Positions 49,679-60,530 of a DNA stretch of 64,000 nucleotides are shown here, one piece after another. The position numbers and the translations under genes were made by a program. The DNA is from Jacaranda mimosifolia (Eukaryota > Streptophyta > Magnoliopsida > Lamiales > Bignoniaceae), in the NCBI GenBank assembly GCA_018894105.1, contig CM032122.1, forward strand, positions 30,349,404 through 30,413,403. Reading direction: 5' to 3'. The notes under the pieces are model-generated. The model searched no databases. It saw nothing but the letters and a program-made list of their open reading frames with translations, and was not told the origin of the DNA. The stretch's first letter is position 1. Every line of letters starts with the position of its first letter.

Positions 49679-50230
49679 TAGGGGTGTAAGATGAGTCGAG
49701 CCGGCTCGATTATAGCTCGACTCAAGCTCGAGTTTTTCGAGCTCGAGCTTTAACATGAGCCGAGCTTGAGCTCATCTCTAGTTGTTCAAAAGCTCATGAG
49801 CCAGCTCATGAGCTTTTTCCTATTTTTAAATATTTTTTTTATATTAATTAAATAATTAATATATATAATAATTTACTTTTTTTTTCTAATTTTAAATATT
49901 TATTATATATTAATTAATATGTATTAATAATTTACCTTTTTTTTCTAACTTTAAATATTTATATATATGATTAAATAATTATAATATATTAATAATTTAA
50001 TAATTTATCAATAATTATAATATATTATAATTTAAATAATTATAGTAATTATTATAATTTCATATATATTTAATTTATAATAATAATTTTAATTATTTTA
50101 TTAATTATTATTAAATAATTATGATATATTAATAATTTAATATTTTTATTTAATTTAAAATTTTCTGATGAGCCGGCTCGAGCTCAGTATTTTTGAGCTT
50201 GAGCTCGAGCTCGACTCGTTTACACCCCTA
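49679..50230. mobile_element. hAT-type MITE nested in the gypsy element (552 bp)
   Basis: Terminal inverted repeats are TAGGGGTGTAAGATGAGTCG and its partner CGACTCGTTTACACCCCTA, followed inward by cgagctcgagctc palindromic sequence. Target duplications of 8 bp are GCGCAAGA (49671-49678) and GCACAAGA (50231-50238), with one mismatch. Terminal TAGGGGTG and an 8-bp duplication are typical of hAT elements. The interior is over 300 bp of AT-rich non-coding DNA. Confidence 0.92.
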
Positions 50231-50523
50231 GCACAAGATAATAACAGGAAATGCAATTGGCTCAAAACTCAACTAGATGCAAAGCAGTAAAAGTAAAAAT
50301 GAATATTGTAATAGCACCTATTTATAGGCCTGCAAAGGCACGAAAACCAAGCATCTGTAATGATGGCATAACCGCCACTAGACGTACGCATGGAATGATA
50401 TAACCGGCGCATTAAATGCACTAAACCCAAGTTGATTTTCAAAAACCCTCATCGACGGACCATAGTAACTGCACAACATACTACTTTCCAATTATTCTCG
50501 TCGATCATCTCGTTCGGCATTCG

Positions 50524-50540
50524 GAAATGGGGGGGACTTA
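50524..50540 (+). other. polypurine tract
   Basis: gaaatgggggggactta, immediately before the 3' LTR, where plus-strand DNA synthesis of the element would be primed. Confidence 0.7.
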
Positions 50541-51319
50541 TGATGTGGAATAGCCTAGTAGGCTTAGCCCAAAGACAACAGACTCGAGGATGTAGCATCA
50601 GGCCAATCTCATCCTTAGGACCCAATTGCACTATTGAATTCAAATGACCCAGGTCGACCTCTCGTATCCTGGCTTTATAGGGGCAGCCATTCGACCAGAC
50701 CACAGACTGGGGCCACTGCTCAACTTTTCGACTGTGGCGCACGGACACCCTTTATGCCGCGAGCCAACCCATTGTAAGGTCGACCCTGCCACCGACCAGA
50801 GAGGTCAACTCGATACAGAATCAACTCTCGGCCGCACTAAATGCCCTGACAGGTAGCATGCTGCCCCAGTACCACCCATACTACTGCACTGGACAGGAGA
50901 CGCACCTACAGTGTACTATTCTGTCTATGAAACCTGGAGATTCAACCACCTGAAATAGTACAGGAATGGGAGATGACCTAATGCCCCTTATGCAAGGACA
51001 AGGACCCTCCCTGCATATTAGGGGCATCTCAGACAAATTCCCACTAAAAGAAGGCTATAAATACCCCCTCTCCAGCCTCACTAAAGGTATGCCATTCTCT
51101 ACTAAAAATCCTCACTCTGCTGCTCATTATATCTAGTCGAATCCCACACTGACCTAAGCGTTGGAATGCCTTAATCGAGGGCACCTCGACTAGGTTGACG
51201 TTTGCTCGTTATTGTAGGACTCAGCCCAACTACTTCAGGAGTTCGATCACTCAACTATAGAGGTCGGTTCCTCCAAAATCATCACCAGACCTTGTTGCAA
51301 GCAATTTTCACCCTCATCA
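50541..51319 (+). repeat. 3' LTR of gypsy element (779 bp)
   Basis: Starts TGATGTGGAATAGCC and ends CACCCTCATCA. A TATA motif tataaata lies near 51056. It pairs with 40137-40934. Many differences are C-to-T or G-to-A. Confidence 0.93.
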
Positions 51320-51324
51320 ATAAT

Positions 51325-51670
51325 GTATAATAGTTCATCTATGCATTAATATAATGTAAAATAAGGGTTTAGTATTTAAATATTTAAATTTTGAACTAAT
51401 ATATAATAAAAAGTTATTAAAAATTCAAATATGATGTAAATTTATTTTATAAATACAATATTTTTATAAAATCCAAAAAAAAATGAAATCAGATCGAATT
51501 TATCGAATTTTGGATATCTATCGAATTTGAATATGATGACTAACAAAGATTCTATATGATATTGATTTGAATTCAGATATGATTTTTTATAATCAAATTT
51601 AAATTCGGATATGACTAATCCAATCCAAATTCAATTCGTTAACAACCTTACCAAATTAGATTCGGGTTCA
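51325..51670. other. right arm of the AT-rich element interrupted by the gypsy insertion
   Basis: AT-rich sequence with repeated aattcggatatga-type motifs. Parts resemble 39779-40136 in inverted orientation. No coding potential. Confidence 0.45.
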
Positions 51671-51855
51671 GAACATACATTTTTGGACACAAGGGGATGT
51701 TTTATTTTGTACTAATGCCCGTTTGGGCCTCTAGTGAGACATTGGCCTAGATCCAATCACTTCCGGATGGGTTTCATTATTCTAAGCACAACTTTGCACG
51801 AATACCAAGCCCAGTCTTATTTGGACTTCTAATGATACGATATATTCTTAACGTT
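51671..51855. repeat. direct repeat R2
   Basis: Second copy of the repeat at 39586-39778: gaacatacatttttggacac through cgatatattcttaac. It lacks a few bases present in R1. Confidence 0.8.
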
Positions 51856-52900
51856 CAACATTAGACCCAATATATATATAAGTGCCTATCAAGTTTTTTT
51901 TCTCTTAATTATTTGTACAGCGCACATTAAGAATCTATTGAGTTTGAATATTCGACCTTACACTTTATGTTTAGAACTTATGTCGTTGGTTCAAAAACCA
52001 CTTGACAAGTAACTGTCTTAGGTTTATTATAACAAATTATTATCCAATACTCCTTGGAATATAAGTGCCTAGCCCGATGTGAGGTCCATGTGTGTCGATC
52101 TATTTTTTTTACTCTAATTCGTTGGAAGGTAGGAGTAGTTGGAGTTGTCTATAGTCCTAATCATATATTTTTTATTTATTCTCATGTATGATTTTATTTT
52201 ATGGCAAGTGGCATTTTGTTTAGCTTAACAAAACAAAGAGATAATTTAAAACAATTATCCTTTTTCAAGTTAAATACCACAACTGTCCTTTTAGTTTGTT
52301 TAACTCTAACATCTAAATTTATTTAATCTCTTATTTTCTCCAAATTCCTCACATGCCAAATTTCATGTTTTTAGAAAATATAATAACAAAATATTACAAA
52401 TTATTTTTTAGTAATATTGGGTAGCGCAATGCCCTAAAGATTTTTTTCTCTATTTACATTATGTTTCTTTAAATAATTTGTTCTATTTATCATTTTCTAC
52501 TTATTTAGTAGACAAAGTTATAAAAATACGTTTTTTTATTTAAATATTTGGTATGCAAATTAAACTAATAGAATTTAAACACATCATTTCCTTTTCTTTA
52601 AATATATGAAAATTAATACATATATGCATATGTATATATAATCAATCATATATATCTTTATGCATATACATATATATATATAAATACATATATATATTAC
52701 TCGATGCACAAAATATATAAATAATATATATATATATATATATGCACGCACACACCCCTAATCCCTCCCCCTGCCGGCAGGTGGCTAGCTGGTCAAGGCC
52801 AGCGGTCGTCTGATCTTGCTGCTGGCCGAACGGCGGCGCCTAATTTGTTCTTTTTTTTTTTTTTGGTTGGGGGGGGTGTTGCAAGTGTGTTGGGTTGGCG
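51856..52900. other. intergenic DNA with AT microsatellites and a GC-rich patch
   Basis: No gene seen. TA-rich runs at about 52615-52742 are followed by a short GC-rich patch (about 52750-52845, with ggtggctagctggtcaaggc and cggcggcgcc) and a T/G run. Confidence 0.6.
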
Positions 52901-53799
52901 TAGGTCTGTAAATGGGAAGGGTGTTACCCTATTTAGGCATAAAATCTCAATACTCATATCCATACTTATTAAAGATAATATAATGGGTATGGGTAGGATC
53001 TACACTCATAAATTACTTATGTAGCCATACCCAAAAGTTATCAATTACTTTATACTTAAACTTAATTTGTTAACCTAAAAATTGTTTATATTCAAATTAA
53101 ATTAATATTAAATTTTTTATATATAAAAATTATAATTATGTGAATGAAGAGTAACAACTAAATAATTTTCTTTATTAAAAATTAAACTAAATTAATAAAG
53201 TTAATATATTGAGATAGCAATTTTTTTTTTTCCAAATTAGAATAACAATAGCAACAGTTAAACATTTTTCATTAATAAAATTAATAATATTAAAATTAAT
53301 GGTGGAATAAACAATTTTTATAAAAAAGTTAATAAAATTAATTTTGTTAATGGATAAAGTTTATTAATATAGAAATTAACTGTTTTTATAAAATTAAATA
53401 TAGAAAAAGTTTTTGCTTTTAAACTATTTTTATTAACTATTTTTTCATTATATTAATTTAATTAGAAAAAATTTTAACTTTTAATTATATTAATAAAGTT
53501 TAATTATTATATCAATAAAATAGTTAATTTAATTAGCAAAAAGTTTAAATTAATTAATTTAAATTTAATGATTAAATTAAATTAAATATAGAAAAATTTT
53601 ATTTTTTGTTATAGTATGCCAAATAATATTTTTAGTATATATTGAGAAAATTAATATATACATTAAAAATATAAGTCCAATAAACTAGACCCTATGGGTC
53701 TTGGGTTAGATAAGGTAGAGTAGGGTTAGGGTCTCATCCTTTTGGGTATTTTAAGGTATGGGTGTGGGTAGGGTGATACCATATCCATTTATATGCCTA
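52901..53799. mobile_element. hAT-like non-autonomous element (899 bp)
   Basis: The ends are imperfect inverted repeats: TAGGTCTGTAAATGGGAAGG at the left and, inverted at the right, TAGGCATATAAATGGATATGG. Candidate 8-bp target duplications are GGTTGGCG (52893-52900) and GGTTGGGG (53800-53807), with one mismatch. The subterminal sequence repeats gggtatggg/cccatac motifs. The interior is AT-rich without coding potential. Confidence 0.75.
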
Positions 53800-53807
53800 G
53801 GTTGGGG

Positions 53808-54345
53808 GGAGAGGAAAAGAGGGTGGGATTTAAATTTAGACTTTATTTTTTCAACTTTTTACTTATTTTTATAAATAAATTCTTAAATATATTTTTAGTA
53901 AATTATTCAAAAATAAGAATAATTTGTTGAAATTAATGATAAAACAAAGCCTATATGTGAGATAAACAAAATTTGAACAAAGGACAAAATAGTATTTTTA
54001 AGACTAAACAAAATAATTAGTAAGTTGTTTAAATAAAATAAAATAAAATTATTTTAAAATAAACATAAATGTACGGCTATGATATGTCCGTTTGAAGATC
54101 AATGCTAACAATATGCTTATATAATGATAGGTAAAACAAAGTGGTTAGGATGTTAGACAATATTTAAGTAGTTGGTAAAAATCAAACTTAAAACAGAAAT
54201 AAATGTTAAGATCGTTGAGAGAAGTTCCAATGAAAATTCTCCATGCTTAAATTAGTATGGATCGAGTGGTTAAAAACAAATACAAGGAGAGTAATATAAA
54301 AGGAATTCGATTTGCTGTTAAGAATAGCAATACTAATGATTTATT
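53808..54345. other. intergenic, nothing recognised
   Basis: AT-rich sequence with no coding homology. The last part (about 54320-54345) already resembles block A around 17790-17815. Confidence 0.6.
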
Positions 54346-54721
54346 GTGGAGCACAAAATTAGACCAAAAGCGAATATTAGAGGTCATCTGGATCTGATGT
54401 AAGAGCAAATATTCCTATACTCACACCACAATGCAAAATCTAATTAAGCTAATGACAAGAACAACATTCGATTTCACTCAACAACATTGATTGAAGGAGT
54501 GGAATTTGACCTAACTGAGAATTTCAGGAGCCACTTTTGGGCTAAATAAAATCCTTTCGGACTAAATGAAAGTGGAAGTTTCATAAAGAGGAAACACCAG
54601 CTAAAATCTACCCACGAATTATTACAAAAGACATATCTCCTCTTAGTATTAACACTTTTTTCATTCAGCTTTTCTGTCTGCAGCTGATTTATGAATGGTT
54701 AATAGGTGAAAAACATATGGG

Positions 54722-56681
54722 CTATGGGTATCTGATTGCAGTTGCTAGGATTCTCTGCTGCTCAATCTGCAGAATAAATATCATAATCATAATACAATTA
54801 TTACAATATTTATTTGAATATTAACTTGATATATATGTGCTACCTACCTGGAGGAGTTCATGCAGTTTGTTCTTGAGGTAACAATACTCATATTCTAACA
54901 GCTCTAGAGTTCTTAAACACCTGATATATATTGACGCAAACGTAAATGTTATTAATGTTTATGTCTCATGAATTATGATAAGACTGAAAGAATGATAATT
55001 ATGAATGCAATTATAAGTCGAGTTGACTCATAAACTTCTTTAAAACATTGTCTTATATAAATATGTTCGATCAAAATATTTTATCACATTATAACGTACA
55101 CTTGATAATAGTATTTAAAATATGCACAATCAGTCTAGACTCTAGAGGAATGAACAAGTCAAGTCTTATATTCAAAACTCACTTTAAGAATTACTTACAC
55201 ACATGCCAGCAAGAATATTGCCAAAACAAGAATTTGATATATACTGTCTTGAGAAAATGTGTGCAGTGTAAAAAGAGCACAAAAGCCGAGAAAAAAAAAA
55301 GTTTAAAGGGACATGATATGGGAAAAGACCGTCCCTACCTAAATTGCCCTCCAAATATAAACAACACCAAACACTCCCAAGTTTCGGTGGATTCAATTTG
55401 ATTCTATACCCACCTAATTTAAAATAAGAATGGTCGAATTAAGATACATAATGGTATTTTAATTGTACATATATATAGAATGAATTGTTGTGATATTTTA
55501 CATATAGAATGGCTAAATTCAATTTGACCTAATGTCTACTTAACTCAAAATGAGAATAGTTGAATCGAGACACATAACGATATCATTTAAAATAGACGAT
55601 AGATGATGTCCGCTCGATAAGGTCATATAAATACTTCAACGACATGGCATGTTTATTACTATTCGATCTTTTCACTCTTATTAAATTAAATTTTATAGTA
55701 TTTTTGCTAAGACCATACAGTGACCATAATTTTATTCTAAATATTTCATGTATATTTAATTAATCACCAGCTTCAATCATATTAACTTAAAACTACATAT
55801 TAAACTTGAAATAATTTGAGAAATAGATTAACCTAAAACAATCGCACAACTATCCACCCATATCACTATTAAATTAACCACGCAACAATCAGAATCAATG
55901 CATACCCGACTCTATTGTTTTGGTTGGAAAAAGCGCGAAACGCGATACACACGTCTCTGACTCTTTTGGCGCCGATGCTGGAACTGCTCCCCATAAATAG
56001 GTCCAAATAGATTCCCACTTTCTTGTAGTCCGAGAACTCTTTGTCCACCCTGATAAAAACAAGAATAATTGGAAGCTCACATGACATACTAGTACTTTAG
56101 TTTTATCTTATTTTCTAAGTTTTTACATGTCATAAAATTATTTTAGATCTTATAAGAATGCTATATCTTATTTTAAAAATAAATTCTTGAATTGTTTAGA
56201 TAAAAATAAGATTTTAAAAAACTTGTAAAATGTTAGTATCAATAATTTTGTAATTAAAATATTTGAAATTATAAAAATTTGTTAATATTTTAAAAATAAG
56301 TTGAAAACTGCTAATTTTATTTTAAAAAAGCTTATATAATCCATAACATTTATTTTGGGAATTCATAATATATATTTTTTTTAAATTAATATTATATAAA
56401 CTCTCCAATATCTTATAAGATTAATGACACAAAACCCATCCAGTAAAAGTCTAAAAGGCCTAAATCCTCAAGAATGAATATGATTTGATGGAAATCGTAC
56501 AGCAATTCCCTGAGGCTCCTCAATATCTTCTCGGCTTCGTGGAAATATATAGTAAAAACCTCATAAACAAAATTTGGAGAGGATTCATCTTCCAACTCCT
56601 GCAGCTGCAAAAAATGCTCATCCAACACTCCCTGCATGCAATGTATACCACACACACACACTACATAATATCAGACATATG

Positions 56682-56713
<32 letters not shown>

Positions 56714-56840
56714 TGTATCCTTAAAAGTACCATTTTTTATGAGGGAAGACATCAATTAATATAATATGAACCTGGTGGAAGAGCAATGCGAGCAACCAGG
56801 TCATGTCAGCCCGCAACCTCTCCACGCGGAGACCCAACAT
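54722..56840 (-). CDS. AHP6: AHP6-like pseudo-histidine phosphotransfer protein
   Basis: Five exons: 56772-56840, 56501-56631, 55906-56049, 54848-54920 and 54722-54766, all with GT-AG introns. Together they give 153 residues (Arabidopsis AHP6 has 154). Landmarks are MLGLRVERLRADMTWLLALL at the start, GVLDEHFLQLQELEDESSPN, then FSDYKK and YLDLFMGSSSSIGAKRV, CLRTLELLEYEYCYLKNKL, and IEQQRILATAIRYP at the end. This is a single HPt four-helix domain. In active AHPs the box is HQ(L/F)KGSSSS with His accepting phosphate; Arabidopsis AHP6 has Asn at residue 83. Here residue 83 is Asp and the following Lys is Met. Such proteins sit in cytosol and nucleus and inhibit cytokinin phosphorelay by competing with true AHPs. 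The start is set by family agreement, although the frame stays open 15 codons upstream to a possible splice acceptor. It is probably functional. Confidence 0.93.
56684..56718. repeat. (TATG)n microsatellite in AHP6-like intron 1
   Basis: About eight tatg units inside intron 1, preceded by a CA run. The pseudogene copy has a shorter version near 25474-25494. Confidence 0.85.
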
Positions 56841-57015
56841 CCACAAAGGTAGACCCGTTTTGTCTAATTCCTTGTTGAACCCGAGCAGCCCTGATTACAT
56901 TGAAAAAAAAAAAGGACCCAAAAAGAGAAAAAGATAATTGTGGTGAGTTAATGACTTAATGAATTCACAGGTAAGTCGGAGGGCTAGAATTTAAGGGGTG
57001 GAGCGGTTGCCTGCG

Positions 57016-58370
57016 CATGCCAGGGCCCCAGAATTGCTGTCAGCTGCGCAACTCCTCCTCCTTTTACAATTTACGTGCTGCCAAAACGAACACTACTTCA
57101 AACTTTTGTTTCACTTTTCCAAGCCGACAGTGCTCAGCTTTCTAATTTCCTTCATTTTTATAATGCCAAATATGTTTCTTTTTTGGTGTTTTTCTTGGGG
57201 CTGATTCACATGCCAGGCTAAGGCTTAGCCCTTGCCCTTGAAGTTTGAAGCTGCAGCCTGCGGGCAGCGGGCGCCCGCTGAACACGCTCTGCTCTCATCT
57301 TGATTATTGGCAATTCAGGGGGAAACTGGCCCACATGGTATTGTATTTTTCTTTTTAAAATTAAATTCCTTTTTAAAAAAAATAATTTACTCACACATGT
57401 ATATTAAGAGATCGTTTGCTTCGAATGATATGATTAAAAGTAATATATAAGCAAATGAATACACTTTAAGTCCATTAAGATATAATGTTTTAATTTTATG
57501 CTTGGTTGGTAAAATTAATAAATAAATAAATTAAAATATAATATATAAATTTACTATTATATCATTTATATTTTTTAATAAGTTTTTCACAATTTTTTCA
57601 TTCTTCCCCATTTTTAGGAACAAGGTTTAATTGGAAATAAGATTAAAAAAAAAAAAGCCCTATTTAATTTTTGTAATTATAATCAAACTAAGCAAACAAG
57701 GCTTAAGGGATTATTAGAGTTCGACCCCAAACCTTATACTTTATAAGAAAGAATGTTGGAGTAGTCTACGGTGCAAATTAGTTGTACATACATCATCTAA
57801 GGGTTATACAAATGTACTTAATATAAACCGTTTGATTTAAAATGTGAAATCATAACATTTTATTTTAATGATTAGTTGGCAACATAATAAGTATATTTAA
57901 CTTGCTACTTGTACAACCCGTTGATAGTTAATTTTGATAACATGTTAATGGTTCATTGTATTAAAAATTTTACTACCAATAATAAAATTTTATTATTAAA
58001 AATTTATTTAATTAAACCAAATGGAAAATTACTTTTTAAATCTTATAATTTAACTGTGTGTGCACTATTAGTCTCAACTTGTAGTATTGAACATTTGTAG
58101 GCCAAATTCTGTAACTTTTTAAACACTTTTGATCCTCCATCCAATTTTTCATTAAAATCTTGGCGGAAAATATTATCTAATTTTTAAAAAAAATCCTAAA
58201 ATTTGATCTATTCATGAAAAAACCCATAGAATATGAAATATTCATTTAAACCTCACTAAAAAAAATAAAAATTAAATATCACAAAAACCCTCCACAAAAA
58301 TATTTTTTAAAATAATACATATTTCATATACATGGATGTATATACACACACAAATACATATATATAAAGA
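57016..58370. other. intergenic, no gene recognised
   Basis: Mixed sequence: a moderately GC-rich stretch at 57016-57300 (probable far upstream region of the AHP6-like gene) followed by AT-rich DNA. Open frames here have no family features. Confidence 0.55.
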
Positions 58371-58600
58371 TCCCATCCCCCAAACCCGCCAAAATCCGAC
58401 TGCCATGGCCCGCGGCCGCCCGGCCAGGCGGCCAGATCTGGCCATGGCCAGCTCGATTATGGCTGGCGGGGAAAGGAGGGGGCGGGTGGAGGGGTGGGAG
58501 TCATGGGACCGGGGACTGGGGCGGTTTGGGGCAGGGGGTGGGGCAGAAGAAGATGAGTGTATGTGTGTGCGTGCGTGTGTGTGTGTGGGTGGTTTTTTCA
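58371..58600. other. GC-rich island ending in a GT microsatellite
   Basis: About 230 bp of very GC-rich sequence (gcggccgcccggccaggcgg, then ggggcggtttggggcagggg) in AT-rich surroundings, ending in a gtgtgtgcgtgcgtgtgtgt run. It contains two overlapping palindromic patches (ggccatggcc, cggccagg). Frames are open on both strands because of composition, but nothing resembles a known protein. Confidence 0.65.
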
Positions 58601-60000
58601 AATTAATTTATTAATTTAATCAACTTATTTTAAATATATTTATATTTTTATATATTAAACATTAATCCAAAATAATTATTTTTTAATTTATTATATTTAT
58701 TAAAATTATTAAATTATATTGTCCAAGATGATTTAAACTATATTAAAATTATATTAAAATAATTTAAATTATTAAATTATTTATTTAAAATTAAGTTATA
58801 TTGTTAGGATGATAGTTTTAGATTTTATATTTATTCTTAAATTTTTTATTTTGGTTAATAAATAAAGATAATTATATTTAACATACTATTTTAGATATAT
58901 TTATTATTTTAATATTATAAAATATATATTTCAAAATTATGAAGTTATGTGATCTAATATAATAGATTTTTTAAAAAAACATCTTTTAATCATTTTTTTA
59001 AAAATATTTACCAAAGACTTAATGTTCAAACATTTTAAAATACAAACCAACAACTTGTTGTAAAATTAACGATAACCTGTTGTAAAAAATCATATGTCAT
59101 TTAATTTAATAATACCTCATATGAGGTAAATACAAACATACCTCACCGTAGACATGCCTAAGAATATATAGTGGTCATTTGATCTAGTAGCATAAATCTC
59201 ACACATAACATAACCATCAAGGGTTCAAATTTAATAAACTCCTAACATGCATGTATATAAATAAACAAATAAAAAAAATTATATGTACGGTGATAATGCC
59301 ACGGGGTCAACTGGCCACTCAACGACCTTTTTAAAAGAAATTTGATTTAATTAAACTTAATACTATTAATCACTACACAATAATTATAATTACCCCTACC
59401 ATCAATCATAGTGGAATAAATATTTTAAGCCTCTAATCCGTGAACATATATACTTGCTAAGAGAATTTGCTCGAGTTAAAAAAGTGATAAAAGATGATTT
59501 TCTAATGGTATTTTGTATGATAAAATAAGTGATAGTATATATAGTCACATTGTCATTTAATATATTATCATATTTTCTTTATAGTGTGTATAAATCAATG
59601 CCTCTCGAGTAATAAATAAATACCCCTATAAATTAACTTATATATATGCTACTGATGAAGTGTTGTTTTAAGTTATAATTTCTATAATAAATATATATAT
59701 ATGTATTTATGAAATATAACACACCATATATTATGTGCCATAATAGCACCAAAGCCAGTCAAAACTCACAATTTGAAAATGAAAGCGTTACATTAAACTA
59801 ATTAAAAGGTTGTACGTAAAAGCGCTATTCCAGCTTTTCACTTTTCTCCTTTCAATATCAAAAGTACTGCAGGCCACACGTGGTTTCAATATTTAGCAAT
59901 GCACAAAACTTTTGTTTATTTGTAATTTAGGCAGCATAATTTACATGACCTCGACTAACTCATAAAGCTCTAAAGGCATGCTTTCGTCCCTACGTAAACC
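58601..60000. other. AT-rich intergenic, nothing recognised
   Basis: Low-complexity AT-rich DNA without coding or RNA-gene signals. Confidence 0.6.
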
Positions 60001-60007
60001 ATGTTTA

Positions 60008-60530
60008 AGGGAGTGTTTGGTTATGTTTTTTCAAAACAAATAAGCCTTGTCTATGGGAGTATTTGGTTATATTTTTTCAAAATAGATTATTTTGGAAAAA
60101 TATAACCAAACATACATTCATTTTCCATCCAAAGCATTAAAATAGATTTTTCCAAAATACCATCTCATATCCTTCATTATTCTTGGGACTTCCCCATTTT
60201 AATACGTACATACATTTATATCATATAAATATATATCTTATTATTATTCTTACAATAAAAAAAATTACTCAATTTCATTTTCATCCCAAAAAACCTAACA
60301 AATAAGCATTGATTTGACTGTTCCAATAAAAAAGTCTTCCCCCAACACATAAACAAATATACCAACAAATCCAATATACTCCAAAATAAATTTTTAATTA
60401 ATTCCCAAAATATGACAAAAAATTCATTACATTCTTCAACACAACTTTCACAGTCCCCAAAAACACTTCGAATTTTCACCGCATGAAATAAGTTTTTGGA
60501 CAACATAGTTCAAAATCATTTTTTTCCCAG
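60008..60530. mobile_element. foldback/MITE-like repeat, probably truncated
   Basis: The left end gggagtgtttggttatgttt is followed by a long hairpin: tatttggttatattttttc (60060-60078) pairs with gaaaaatataaccaaacata (60095-60114). Internal sequence (actcaatttcattttcatcc, aataagcattgatttgactg) matches the element at 61984-62340 (actcaatttcaatttcaccc, aatattaattttactgctac). I see no matching right end, so the boundary at about 60530 is a guess. Confidence 0.55.

Larger units (their letters stand above)
40137..51319 (+). mobile_element. Ty3/gypsy Tat-type LTR retrotransposon, complete but decayed
   Basis: Bounded by a 5' LTR 40137-40934 and a 3' LTR 50541-51319, with target duplication ATAAT (40132-40136 and 51320-51324). 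The order is primer-binding-like site, gag, protease, RT, RNase H, integrase, an 87-bp tandem array, an antisense additional gene (49600-47093), a hAT-type MITE inserted at 49679-50230, and a purine tract ggaaatggggggga before the 3' LTR. The LTRs differ at roughly one site in ten by eye, and a block of about 20 bases is missing from the 3' LTR. Combined with many stops, this indicates an old, inactive insertion. Confidence 0.95.
54346..57015. repeat. duplicated block B, right part (holds the intact AHP6-like gene)
   Basis: Collinear with 17815-17950 joined to 23026-25790. In block A the first copia element sits between the two pieces; here gaaggagtggaatttgacct runs through uninterrupted. Homology ends near 57015. 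Confidence 0.85.

Noticed and set aside
40137..51319. Possibility of an endogenous plant virus (for example pararetrovirus)
   Set aside because: Long terminal repeats with TG...CA ends, a 5-bp target duplication, an integrase domain and Tat-type gene order fit an LTR retrotransposon.
55048..55401. Plus-strand open frame of 117 codons
   Set aside because: It lies antisense across introns and an intron-conserved stretch of the AHP6-like gene, is not conserved as protein in the sister copy and shows no family features.
58272..58614. Proline/histidine-rich or glycine/arginine-rich small proteins on either strand
   Set aside because: Open only because of GC-rich composition and a GT microsatellite. 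No conserved motif.
60216..60506. Minus-strand frame of 96 codons
   Set aside because: Falls inside the foldback/MITE-like repeat, whose relative at 61984 does not keep the frame.
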